The translations under genes were made by a program, and so were the position numbers. Source: Patellaria atrata CBS 101060 (lineage: Eukaryota; Ascomycota; Dothideomycetes; Patellariales; Patellariaceae). From it: a stretch of 64,000 nt of DNA. The stretch covers positions 596,757 through 660,756 of the forward strand of contig MU006099.1 of the NCBI GenBank assembly GCA_010093705.1. The letters are read 5' to 3'. Shown one piece after another: positions 33,807 to 45,028 of this stretch; position 1 is the first letter of the stretch, and each line of letters starts with the position of its first letter. The notes beneath the pieces are model-generated. The model searched no databases. It worked only from the letters and a program-made list of their open reading frames with translations, and was not told the origin of the DNA.

Positions 33807-35777
33807 TGTGCGGCGTTGAGGCTCACTCGAGGAAAGAGTAAAGCGGGGTTCGAGAAGCCGAGTAAGTGGGTATATTTCAGCGACAAGACAAGGACAAAGA
33901 TTTGGTGTTTAATCGACAACAATAGTTGTAACTGCGACGATGACGTGTCCTCTACAAAATGGTAAAAGCTTCTTGGTACTATTCTGATTTGACAAGTCAG
34001 TTAACGTCAAATGTGTCGTCGTACTGACAGGCATGTCAAAAGGCGCATCACTAGGGTTCTGACAATGTTGAACAAGACGAAATCAATGGAACAGTATATG
34101 GTAGTTCGATCTGAATTCGATAAGATTGCGAAGATGTTGTATCTTCTGGTGTATAGGACAATGACGAAACACGCAACAGAGTGGAGTGGAAAGCCTGTAA
34201 GAATGGGTGGCCGTACCTCCCCAGATGGACCCTTATCCTCCACCCGCGACTCCTCTCGGTGGCGAATGGTGCTGTACAGTGCAGATAAGGACTGTAAGCA
34301 AGAAATGGTATATCGGATGGCGAAGGAAAGTGAAGAGATGTAAGGAGGGGGTTGGTTGTCTGAGAAAAAGTGTGAAAGAAGTCAAAGCCTTGAGGTCAAA
34401 ACGAAATGGTGTCAGCGTTTTCGAAAAATCGAGGGTTGAGAAAGCTCGAACATCTATCGGCCTCTATGCCTAGATGAGTCGGCCTGTTACAAGTATTTCA
34501 AGCGGCGATGAATTTGAGGGGCTTTTGAATGTAGTGATTGGCTCGAGTTAGAGGTGAGATGTGGGCTGAATGCATGAAAGCATGTGGAATCGATCCTTCA
34601 CGGGGAAAAAAGCGCGAAAAGATGTTGGTGGAGGGTGATGGAGGGGAAACGGGATATGGCAGAAATGCAAGAGGAGGGCCGCGACTTGATTATCAAGCAT
34701 CGTAAAAGCGGCGCCTAAAACTAGTTCTATCTGGGTAGGGCTGATGAAGCCGGAGGAATCTCAGCGAACGGCTGTTCCAACCACAGAACCACTACTCCAA
34801 ACAATCATAACATCCATCTTTTATCCTCAGCAATAGGATCAACATCTCCACCTAAACCAAGAACATACAAGCCAACTGTTCCTGCGTTCCTGAGTTTAGG
34901 ATGCACCGCACAGTCTTGGCATGGTCGCTCTGACATTGTCTGCTCTATGTACGTGAGACGAGAACCCGAAAGGAGAATGATAACGACGGACTACCGTACT
35001 GAAAGCAGCAACACGAGCACGCAACTACTTGTCGCAAGGCACTCGATTGTTATCGAAGGGCCTCGAAGGCTGCAAACCACAGATCCCTACCTCTTATAGA
35101 AACATCGGGGTTACGGGTTAACTAACACTTCATCATCCCCATCCTTGCCAAATTCCATGACGATGGATGATGGGCACGATAGGCTCTGTCGGCCATAGTG
35201 GAAACCCTTCGTGCCGTTCTCTAACGTACCGTATCCTAGATCCGTGACACCGACTGGCCGATCACGCCGATGAACAGTGCTGGTAAACCGTCACCAGCCG
35301 TCACCGCTCAATCATTGTTTATCACCTGATTTCCGACTGATTATTGTGTTTGGAGATAACGTTGATAGAGTATATACTGCACGACTGCATCTTTCAGGGG
35401 ATGCATGCAACTTATATCAAATATATTCTCCTATCAGACATTTTATGAGCCCCAATGCAGTGTCAATAGATCTTCAGTCTGAGCTTTGTACCTGATATGT
35501 AGGAAATTATATTTAGCCATAACGGACGAAGGCATCACGTGAAAGCGGCCCTTGGCGTACCTTTTGGTGCAGCCGCATCGTCCGAGTTCAACTGATCAAC
35601 TGCGAGATATAAAGACGAAACCCCCACCGGCCAACCTGCACATAAGAGATTGCAACGTCACCCGAATGCTACCCAAATACTGCCCGGTCATGTAAGTATT
35701 TGATCGAATGAGTTTCCAAAACTCCATCGTCCGGATGTCCAAATACCAATTTCGAATGAAACTCCGGCCCCTCGTCC
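33807..35777. other. 2 kb intergenic region upstream of AP-1
   Basis: No credible gene. The stretch probably holds the AP-1 promoter and long 5' leader, unsurprising for a stress regulator. Short frames on both strands (for example 34011-34343, 35277-35495) lack domain or splice support. Confidence 0.5.
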
Positions 35778-38700
35778 TCAACGCCGTCCATAAACCGGAT
35801 CTTCTCTACTCTGCCAAACCTTCTTCTCCGGTGCGGTTCTCCTTGGTGCACTCATTTCTGCCAAAGCAGGTGAGCTCCTACCACCAACAGCACCACGAAG
35901 GACACTCCCGACGCCTGTGTCGAACTTCATGTACCGGTCGTTTCCGAGGTCGGGTCCATCCTCAGCGCCCCTGTTGAAGAGTTGCATGATATCCTTCATG
36001 CTGAGCTTCCCAATGGCCTTGCCACCTTCGATTGCTGCTTCCGCGAGTGCGCGCTTGGCATCTTGTAAGTCGATAATCTTTTCTTCGACAGTGTTTGCGA
36101 TTGTTAATTTGTAGACGACAACGTCGACTGTCTGATTGAGACGATGGACACGGTCAATTGCTTGTTCCTCGACGAACTATGAATACATTAGTATATTATG
36201 CCCTTATGTAGTTCATGGAGTAACTTACTGGATTCCAGAATGGCTCTAAGATCACAACACGACTAGCAGCGGTAAGATTTAGCCCCAAACTCCCACACTT
36301 CAAACTACAGAGCAGTACTCTAGTCTTCTTATCATTTCTCAAGCGGTCTAAGCTTGCTTCGCGATGATCGTTCCGCATGCTCCCATCATATCTGCAGAAG
36401 ACGATGTCATTTGCGTGAAGGAAGGGTTCAATCAGGTCCAACATAGACGTAAACTGAGAAAAGACAATGACCTTGTGATCGGGTGTCTCCTTATGCAAGA
36501 TCTTAACCAGATGTCGGATCTTGGTCGAGTAAATTGGTCGATCGCTGTTGAGAACGTCAAGGTCATCGTCAGAATCCTCTTCAGAATCCTCTTCAGAGTC
36601 ATCTTCTTCGGAATCGGAATCTTCTGTCTCGTCAGATTCTTCCCCCTCGTCTGAGGTGACAAGATTTTCGTTCTCGTTAGAGTGGCTGATGGCTGAATCT
36701 TCCCCTGCCTCTTCGTCTTCCGAATGGAGCCACTCGCCGGCTCCATCAGCATTTTCATCGTCAGTATATCCGGCTTTGCCTAAAGTTCCTTTCGGGCGAT
36801 GCTTTTCAGGGACGACCCAGTCACCTTCTTCTTCTTCTTCTTCTTCTTCTTCTTCTTCTTCTTCGTTGTTGTCGTCGTCGTCACTATCCATAATAACGCG
36901 CTTATTACGGGATTTAGATTTCATCAACTTCGGACCGCTTTCAGACTCCTCTTCCTCGTCTTCGTCTTCGCTCTCCTTTGGTATCGTCGCCCTCTTTTCT
37001 TTCTTATGATGTTTCTTTTTGCTCTTTTTCTTCAGTTTCTTGGGTAGCAAACTCTTCATCTTCTTCTTTCTCTTTTGCGCTTGTAGATCATGTTCACACT
37101 CTGAGCATCTAACAGAGCCAGACTCCTTTTCCTCAGAAGTCAATTTGCTTTGACAGACATCACACTGCTTGGTCTTAACATCAAGTCCACCTAACAGATC
37201 AGCTAAGTCATCCATATCATTCCCGGGAGCCTTTGCAGGAGTTCGACTGCCATTATTGACGGCATTCCCGGTGGTAAGTGCATCTTTATCTTTTCCAACG
37301 GCATAGCCGATAAGTTCGGGATGATTGCAAGCTTGACGAAGACGGAGGAGCAATACCAAAGCACCAATATAATCCATCTTCTCACCGCCCATCATGACCT
37401 CGAGGTTGTGTTCAGCCCGACTAGCAAGGCGATCATAGAAACGCCTTTCATCTTCATCGAACTCTGCAATAACATTCTCGATCTTACGGTCTACGATTCT
37501 GAACCCCGCGGACTTTGTGCCATCCTTAGATTTTCCTCCGGGGTTGAGTGCGCCATCCTTCTTTAGAACATCCTTGGTTCGTCGCTTCATACAAGCTTTA
37601 AGGAAGACTTGAAGTCGTCGCATAGCTAGATTGCCTCGTCCGTTCTTCATTGGACTGGCGATGTCGGTTTTCCAGCGGGAAAGCTCACTGTAGGGCTTAA
37701 TTCGAAGGAATTTGATCAAGCTTTGAAGCTCGTCCAGATTATTCTGCATAGGGGTGCCAGTTAAGCACCATCGGTAGTGACTCCTGAGCGCGTAACATGC
37801 TTGCGTAGACTTTGCGCTTCGGTTTTTGATGCTATGGGCTTCATCAAGAATGACACGATACCAGCGGACACCAAAACAGCCAATCTTAGGCCCGTCTTTC
37901 TCGTCCGATGAGCCGGCATGTTCCGAGGTCATTATCTGGTACGTAGTAATAACCACATCGTATTTCTTCAAATCTTCGGCATTTTTTGTTCGGCTAGCGC
38001 CATGATGTATACACACGCGAAGAGCGTGAGATTTGGTGACCTTTGTCTTGATTTCGGATTCCCACTGTTTGATCAGAGCCAAGGGTGCAACGATCAATGT
38101 TCCTTTTCCCGTATCTTCTAGGATCTTGTTCGTCTTATCCCTGGGAGGCTCATTCTTTGGCGGCCGAGGGTTAGTCAATATCAGAGCGACAGATTGTATA
38201 GTTTTGCCGAGGCCCATCTAGAGATATGTTAGCAAGAGTCCAATTATCAATAAATAAAGTAATTCCACATACATCATCAGCCAGAATACCTCCTTTGGGA
38301 ATCATGCCGCCTTTCTTTCTGACCCCGATTTCCTTGTCCGTCATCCAGGCTAAGCCGTCGACCTGATGAGGTAACAACTTTACTGTCATTCCCTCGACAG
38401 AACCATCATCTTCCTCATCCTCTTCTCCCGGTTCTTCTTCCTTTTCGTCTTTCACATTGAGCGCCTCGAGCTTCCCAGCCAAGGTGACGGTGGTAGGAGC
38501 TTGATGCTGTTTCTTCTTGCGACGTAAACGAGGTGATTCTTCGTCGTCGTCAAAAGCACCCTCAAGTAGTGCTTTAATATTGTCGTTGGCTTGACCCGAG
38601 TCAACATAAGAATACGGATCTGGTGCGCCGAACTGTTTGTCAGCGGCGATAGCCTGATCGGGGTCGAATTCATCATCGTCTTGAGTCAAGTCAACAGTTC

Positions 38701-39640
38701 TTAGCTGCGATTGGTATGCATTGATGGGGTTGAAGCCTCCCGGAGCGTTATAGTCATAGGTGTTGAAGACTGGTCTTGGGGCGGGAAAGGTTGTTGGCGG
38801 AGCAAAATTTATCGGTCTGGGTATTTCGACCACATCTGAAGAGCCACTGGTACGAGGTTTGAAACCCGCTGGTTTAACTATTGGTCTATGATGTTCGGGC
38901 CGGACATGTCCCGGTTTTGGAATATTGAATATATGATCGTTAGCCGATGGTGGTTTCCGACCTTGTTCTGCAGTCTGATAGGACTGCTGGAAGACTGGAC
39001 CTTGAGGAAGAGTGAAAGTTGAAACCTTAGCCTCTTTCTGTGTGCTCTCAAGTCTCATAGCTGGTGCTGAAAAAGCGGTCTCCTTGAGAGGATTTCTTAA
39101 CGGACTTGACTTCCCGAATTCTGGCACGTTATTCAAGTCACCTAGCGGTTTTGATGTTGGTGGTTTTCTAGGCGAAAGACCCTGCGCAGGGTCGCGCTGA
39201 TTGACCATTCCGACGAAAGGACTGCTAGGAGGCGCAGCACGAAACGTGAAGGTCTCCTTTCTAATTCTACTGTTGAGCTCCTCTTCTGATGCCTGGGCAG
39301 AAAATTGAGGAGACGACCTCAGTGGGTGGGATCCCTCGCTGAATATTGAACTAGAATTTCCCAGCTCGGACAAATTTGGGGAGTCAAACAGTTTACGACG
39401 TACATGAGGTGAAGGCGATAGTTCCTCGTCGCTGAGTGTAGAGCCTGGCGAATGCGCTTCTGCTAAACGTCTTAGACGATCTCTTACCTTGGAAAGAGGA
39501 CTTGGTGGTATGTCTACTTGTGAAGCCTTATCTACGGTCGGGGTCTGAGGGAAAAGAGGTTTTTGATCGGAGTTGAGAGTGTTTATCGGTCGGAAGCCCC
39601 TACGACGGTTTTCCTGTTTCTTCGGCCTAGCTGGTGCCAT
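35778..39640 (-). CDS. SNF2-family DNA-dependent ATPase (Rad5/Rad16/ULS-like)
   Basis: Three exons, 39640-38273, 38217-36229 and 36176-35778, encode 1251 residues. A long disordered N-terminus precedes LLPHQVDGLAWM (Q-motif region), then MGLGKTIQS (Walker A, at the exon 2 start), ILDEAHSIKN (DEAH box) and LTGTPMQNNLDEL. Between the lobes lie a four-cysteine candidate zinc knuckle (CDVCQSKL to VRCSEC), a lysine-rich nuclear signal (KKLKKKSKKKHHKK) and long Glu/Asp/Ser tracts. The C-lobe has VIVFSQFTSMLDLIEPFL, LKCGSLGLNLT and DRVHRLNQTVDVVVYKL (DRVHRLNQ where most relatives have DRVHRIGQ). Such enzymes remodel chromatin or act on DNA-protein complexes during repair. No clear RING was found, so placement within the family is uncertain. 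Polyglutamate is encoded by the triplet repeat at 36825. Confidence 0.9.
36825..36864. repeat. CTT/GAA trinucleotide microsatellite
   Basis: About 13 CTT units on the plus strand, GAA when read in the SNF2 gene, encoding a run of 13 glutamates. It continues into GTT and GTC triplets (Asn, Asp codons on the coding strand). Length is likely polymorphic between strains. Confidence 0.9.
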
Positions 39641-40124
39641 GGTGTTAGTGAAGTGTTTGCTTTAGGAACAGAACATAGGAAGATTATTCATATAAAGATC
39701 TAGTGCTATGTGGAAGGGTAATAAGAAGACTTACAGTAAGGTAGAATATGTTGAGGTTGGAAGTTCTAAGCTGGGTACAGGAAACCTTGGTTATCTATGG
39801 GGGTTTACCAGCCCACGATGATGTTGTTTGGCGAGCTCTGTGGGGTTTGGGGGCGCTGAGATGGTTGCTGCAGGAGCCACGCCGAAACACCTGACTACGC
39901 GCCTCGACAACAATTATTCCGTCGCGTCGTCACATATTGTACAATTAATTTTCGTGACTTCACCTTCAGTGACATTTTATGCTTTTGAAAAGTGGATTAT
40001 CGGACTGGTGCATCAACTGTAACAGTTGCACGTCAACTTGCTAACTTCAGTAAATGCTAAAGGAGCATACGTCTTGTCTAGAACAGAACGCAGATGATAC
40101 CATATCAATCGAAGAAGGATGACC
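39641..40124. other. Intergenic, SNF2 gene promoter
   Basis: This lies between the SNF2 start and the stop of the C3HC gene, both on minus. Nothing coding is seen. Confidence 0.45.
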
Positions 40125-41707
40125 CTAATCAAGGGATGCTTCAGAAGCTGGCGTAGCAGGGCGACTGGAATCCTGAGTGCCCTGGATCTTCTTGCGCAGA
40201 GACTTAGACCTAAACAGTAGTGACATAGATTTCCTTGCTCTAGCAATCTTCGACCTCTGCTCCTCATCTCTCTCTGCTGCTGACTTACCTGGCGTCTCTG
40301 GACGTCCCGAAAACGCGTCATCTTGATTATGTTCCATCACACTTCCACCCGTTGTAGATATGCTATTGCTATTGAACCCGTATTTCCTCTGTTGGTGGCG
40401 AATATATTCGGACACCATCGACCTGAGTGTATCGTAGTAGCTCATACCTTCATATCTACCGGCTGGATTTGCTTGAGCTTCAGCATTTTTCCATGGACAG
40501 AAATGGCGATGCTGTTCCAAGACATCCAGCCGATAGGAATCGTCATCTCCCCCGTATTTCTCCCGTGCTTCAGCCAGTCGTTTTTCTTCATACAACCATA
40601 GTCCTACACGCTGGAAGCAACTGTCGCAGCGCACCACAAGGACATCTTGCTTATCCCCCAACTGGCCGCCACTCCAGCCTAGTAGCGCTAATGGAAAAAT
40701 GATCGAAATAGGGTCTTCTGGTGGCGGAATCACCCCATCTACGTCTCTGAGAAGAGCTTTCCTTAAGAGATCACTGTCAGGTGTCTCGGGGAACTTGAAC
40801 GAGGAAGCTGGCGGAAGAGCCTTGTTGATCTTCTGGTAGGTTTGTAATCTCTTTACGAAAGCGCCTAACCAAAGATCACGCGCCATTGGTAGATGATATA
40901 TGTTATCTACACCTGGATTAGTAACCAATTCGGAGGATACCCAAACATCATTAGGGGTATCTTAATATACCTTTGCAACCTGATCGTCTCCATAAACAAT
41001 TCTCATCATGTCCAGTCACAATAATTTCCTGATACTTCTTGATGAGTTCCTCATCTGCAACCACAAGAGGATGTGATTAGTGAGTGTCGGCGTATAATGC
41101 ACAAGCACAGTGATAGCATACCAACTTCGACCCCGTAGTCCTCACTATGCGGGATTTCATTCCCCTCCGCATCCTTTCTCATCGGCCTAATTCTCACCAC
41201 CACTCTTTTTTCACACCCTCCCTTGCAAGCGACAGTGTTGATGGCATCGCAAATCCAACCTCGCTTAGCCCAATGCACCTCATCAAGCGTGTCGGGCTTC
41301 ACTGTCCAGCGTTTTACATCTGCAAACGTCTCCAACCGTTGAAGAAAATGTTCCTGGCTCCAGGGGTTATAATGTGGAGTTTTTCGTGGTTGACTATCTC
41401 CATCCTTCTTAGGCGTTCCTACAACCCGTATGCTGTTCGGTCTACTTTTGAACGACTGTTTTGAAGGTGTTGCGAGGGTAGACTCGCGTACTACGCCGGT
41501 TGAGGATGTTGGACGTGACATATCCTCAAATGAAGAGCCCGAGAGACGTGAACGTTTGCTAGATGGCTCAATCCTCGTGGAGACGGAAATTGTGGAAGCA
41601 TTGGCAGGGTCGCGTAAACTGGAGAGGTTCGTTTGTGATTTGCGAGCTGAGATATTTTCGAGCAGCTTATGAAATTTCCTCTTTGAGGTACTAAGGGCGA
41701 CTTCCAT
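40125..41707 (-). CDS. C3HC zinc-finger protein (NIPA/Rsm1-like)
   Basis: Three exons, 41707-41122, 41054-40971 and 40912-40125, give 485 residues. A Ser/Arg-rich N-terminus precedes the zf-C3HC domain: NPWSQEHFLQRLETFADV, KRGWICDAINTVACKGGCEK, then HDENCLWRRSGCKG across the second intron. The downstream Rsm1-like half contains VVRCDSCFQRVGLWLYEE and HRHFCPWKN, which supply another cysteine/histidine set. The C-terminus is basic and Ser-rich (RARKSMSLLFRSKSLRKKI). Relatives include fission yeast Rsm1 (mRNA export) and mammalian NIPA/ZC3HC1, a nuclear-basket protein. Nuclear function is therefore likely. The start MEVALSTSKRKFHK is the only ATG before the domain region with an open frame. Divergent to MET22 with 707 bp between start codons. 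Confidence 0.88.
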
Positions 41708-42414
41708 TTTGGGAATGCAGTCAAGGAGCCTACCTTAGGGGAAGGGCGTGATGAGAGCTAGAACAGGAGAACAGATGGTGGACAGCACGATAGGGTAACA
41801 GGGCGTGGGAGGGGAACTAGGCGTGAGAAGGAAACAAGGCGTGAGAGGTCGAGGTTTATCGTGGAGACCAATGTTTACTTTCTGACCGGAGAAGTTGAGG
41901 CTGTCAAAGCTTCAGGGAATGTCGAGGGCGCGTGATGGTAGAGTCCAGTGCACAATACAGTAATGAATGGGCGGAGTGATTGTGCAATTTTCCCAAGGAC
42001 GGGTAATGTATGTACTTCAGAGAAAGAATTTCAAAGAAATCTATTCTCGTCTCATCGTGTCATCCCATTTCTGCAGAACACAAAGGTCGTGACTAAGCTC
42101 GGACCTTCTGCTTGACCTCATTCACACCCCATACGATCCCGCATGCGTTTTTGCCCACTTGACGTCCAGGCGACCGACCTTAAGGGTTGCCGACATGAGT
42201 ACAAGTAGTGCCAAAGATTTCACCATACCGCCCTACGTATACGTATAAGGGTCCATTTCTTAACCCAATTGTATTGACAATCACGATTGTAGTCCTGGCG
42301 CTGAGTATATTAACCCCAGTTATTCCCCGCCTCCGTCTTCTCTCCAAACAATTTCTCCCGCTCTATATCCCACCTACTGTCTTGAAATCAACATACGTCA
42401 GGAACAGTTCAAAC
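41708..42414. promoter_or_regulatory. Divergent intergenic region, C3HC gene / MET22
   Basis: Contains both upstream regions. Near 41790-41850 a short word is repeated (AGGGCGTGGGAGGGGAAC, then AGGCGTGAGAAGGAAACA and AGGCGTGAGAGG). A small upstream ORF for MET22 lies at 42195-42248. Confidence 0.5.
42195..42248 (+). promoter_or_regulatory. Upstream ORF in the MET22 leader
   Basis: A 17-codon ATG-initiated frame (MSTSSAKDFTIPPYVYV, then TAA) ends about 166 bases before the MET22 start, in a different frame. If the transcript starts upstream of it, it could reduce or regulate MET22 translation. Leader extent is not known. Confidence 0.35.
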
Positions 42415-43476
42415 ATGGCCTATGGGAATGAGCTCACCGTGGCTCTCCTTGCCGTCCAACGTGCTACCCTCCTAACGAAGAGAGTCTTTCACGAAAAAGC
42501 CAAAGGAACAGTCTCAAAAGACGACAAATCCCCCGTTACGCTCGGAGACTTCGGAGCCCAAGCACTGATCATCTCGGCCATCAAAAGAAACTTTCCTAAT
42601 GATGAGGTTGTAGGAGAAGAGGAGGCGTCTGTACTACGCGCTAACAATACTCTTCGGGAACAGATATGGGATTTGGTGCAAGGAGCCAGATTAGAAAACT
42701 CAGATGCAGAGGACAAAATAGGCGGACCGATTCAGAGTGTGGAAGACTTGCTGGATGCAATTGACCACGGGACTAGTGCTGGCGGACCAAAAGGAAGGAT
42801 TTGGGCGCTTGACCCCATCGACGGCACCAAAGGCTTTCTGAGGGGCGGGCAGTATGCGGTCTGTCTTGCCCTAATAGTCGATGGAGACGTCAAAGTGGGA
42901 GTATTAGGTTGCCCAAACCTTCCAGTTGATGATTCGGCACCGCTGGATGAAAATGTATCCAGTGATCAAACAGACGAAACTGGGAAAGGGGTACTGTTCA
43001 GTGCCGTAAGAGGAGAAGGTGCAACAAGCCGGCCACTAAGTAGAGGAGCATTACAACAGAGTCAGCCCATTAGGATGAAAGATCTTACAGATGTGACTCA
43101 GGCCACGTTCTGTGAGAGCGTTGAGGCGGGTCACTCCTCCCACGGAGATCAAGCAGAAATCGCAAAGCTGTTAGGCATTACAAAATCCAGCGTCAGGATG
43201 GATTCACAGGCGAAATATGCGTCGATTGCTCGAGGAGCGGGTGACATATATCTTCGGCTCCCTGTAAGCAAATCTTACGTAGAGAAGATTTGGGATCACG
43301 CTGCAGGTGACTTAATTGTCAGAGAAGCAGGGGGTGAAGTCACAGACGCAACAGGCAAATCATTAGATTTCAGCAGAGGTCGGACCCTGTCAGAGAATAA
43401 GGGGGTAGTAGCAGCATCGAAGGGTGTCCATGCTCAAGTTCTAGAAGCAGTCAAAACGGTGCTTGAGAGCAAATAG
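42415..43476 (+). CDS. MET22: 3'(2'),5'-bisphosphate nucleotidase
   Basis: Intronless, 353 residues from ATG 42415 (MAYGNELTVALLAVQRATLL), close to yeast Met22/Hal2 (357). It hydrolyses 3'-phosphoadenosine 5'-phosphate to AMP and phosphate, removing a toxic by-product of sulfate assimilation; the yeast enzyme is the target of lithium and sodium. Family motifs of lithium-sensitive phosphatases are clear: SPVTLGDFGAQ, VVGEEEAS, ALDPIDGTKGFLRGGQY and KIWDHAAGDLIVREAGG. The same frame is open for 72 more codons upstream without an ATG, including a hydrophobic stretch (PIVLTITIVVLALSILTPVI); the usual family start argues for 42415. Confidence 0.93.
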   Translation: MAYGNELTVALLAVQRATLLTKRVFHEKAKGTVSKDDKSPVTLGDFGAQALIISAIKRNFPNDEVVGEEEASVLRANNTLREQIWDLVQGARLENSDAEDKIGGPIQSVEDLLDAIDHGTSAGGPKGRIWALDPIDGTKGFLRGGQYAVCLALIVDGDVKVGVLGCPNLPVDDSAPLDENVSSDQTDETGKGVLFSAVRGEGATSRPLSRGALQQSQPIRMKDLTDVTQATFCESVEAGHSSHGDQAEIAKLLGITKSSVRMDSQAKYASIARGAGDIYLRLPVSKSYVEKIWDHAAGDLIVREAGGEVTDATGKSLDFSRGRTLSENKGVVAASKGVHAQVLEAVKTVLESK

Positions 43477-43566
43477 GTTATGCATAGTTTATTCAAAGAC
43501 AATTACCACCTTGAATGGATATGACAAATGTATAATACATGTCCAGAAGAATGCAGAGATCAACAT

Positions 43567-44450
43567 TCATTTGATCTTTTTCGACTTCAGCTTGATCGTC
43601 TCTCCGTTCACAAATATACCCTTTCCCTTATAAGGCTCTGGTTTCCTCCACATCCTTATCTTTGCCGCAAACTGCATGACGACCTCTCTTTCTATACCCT
43701 TAAGTAAGATACGGGTTGGTTGAGGGGTACTAGCTGTAACCCCCTTGGGCAAGCCTAGCTCTATCGGATGCGAATATCCGACCTTCAGGTTGACAAATTT
43801 CTGACCGGGGTATTCAGGTTGTTTTGTGACCGCTTTTTCCTCGATCGTAGCACGATATCCAACACCTACAAGCCTCAAAATGGCCGTGTGACCTTCCGAG
43901 ACGCCAAGTATGTGGTTCTGGAGATATGCTCTGACTGTGCCTAAAAACTGAGTCAGAGTTTTGTTTGATTTAAATCATCAAGACTAGCACTCATGACCTA
44001 CCCCACATCTCTCGTTGTTTCCTATCTTCTTCGTTGAGAATCGAAAGGGTTGGCGCATTCGGGTCGGTTTGATTGATGGCGATGAAGGGGGGGATCGGCA
44101 TTGACATTTCTCCTATGTCCACATCAGTTGACCGCAATTTGTTGATAGAGTTTCCCGTTTGGTGACAGACCTTTGGGTCCCTTTACATGGACGGTGGACA
44201 TTGGCTGTGATCTGCCAACTCTCCCAACCTTCACTTGCATAGGCTCCAAAACCTGGAATGTAACCCCGGGCGGTATCGTGAGCGCAGCTTTGCCAATCTT
44301 CGACTGACATTTCGGCGACGAGCTGAATGACCGTGATGAGGATTGATGAAAAGCGGGAAGTAGAAAGGACGGTAAAGTAACGGCGTTAGGTGAGGAAATT
44401 GGGATGTTAAAGATGGCCCCGAGGCATCGTCGTGAGGTTACTAGAAGCAT
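43567..44450 (-). CDS. MRPL6: Mitochondrial large-subunit ribosomal protein uL6m
   Basis: Three exons, 44450-44171, 44112-44002 and 43940-43567, encode 254 residues. The N-terminus is a mitochondrial presequence (MLLVTSRRCLGAIFNIPI, then many Ser/Arg). The mature part shows the L6 signatures: VHVKGPKGEMSMPIPPF across intron 1, REMWGTVRAYLQNHILGVSE across intron 2, and LRLVGVGYRATIEE. The C-terminal block KPEPYKGKGIFVNGE is the classic uL6 YKGKGI motif. The protein sits on the large mitoribosomal subunit near the factor-binding region. Intron 1 has the unusual donor GTCTGT, but only this donor keeps the frame. The stop lies 90 bp from the MET22 stop (convergent). Confidence 0.93.
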
Positions 44451-45028
44451 AGTACAGCAATTGAACTATAGAGTAATAGCAATAATCGTAGTTTCCAAAT
44501 CGCATTCCGCACGTTAGATGGATCTCTGTTATCGCGCCGGTATTCTTCAAATCGTATTCTTCCTGAAGGTTCGCAGATGCATATCTTAAGGTACGAATAG
44601 CTTGGCATTCTCTTTCCCGGCAAAACCAAGGAAGTTTGAAAAGTCAGCTGCTTTCGCGAGTCGAAACTGGGACGGATTGAGTAAGCGCGACAGCGGCTTC
44701 CCACGTCAATATCAACCTCAACCTCCACTTCCCACTACAAACCAGATATAGCATTGAAATTGCTCTCATTGATGACTACGCGTTTGCTAACAACAGCTCA
44801 CTGACTGATCCAGCGTCGTTTGATATCGAGTCACGCGTGCTACTACATGGCGATGTAATTTTTCAATAGCTTGACATCTACCCTACACTGCCATTGCGGT
44901 TCTACCTTTGACCATCGTGAGCCAAAGGACTAAGTATTACGACTCTCATCTTTCTTGTCACCGCGAAAAGCTTCAACACCAATCGCGACTCTCTTATTCT
45001 CTTATTTCATCTATCGACGACAAGCAAG
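44451..45028. promoter_or_regulatory. Divergent intergenic region, MRPL6 / KAR5
   Basis: 578 bp between the two start codons, holding both promoters. No coding frame is supported. Confidence 0.45.

Noticed and set aside
36548-37009. Serine-rich plus-strand frame of 153 codons
   Set aside because: It is the complement of the Glu/Asp-rich part of the SNF2 gene; the repeats create long false frames.
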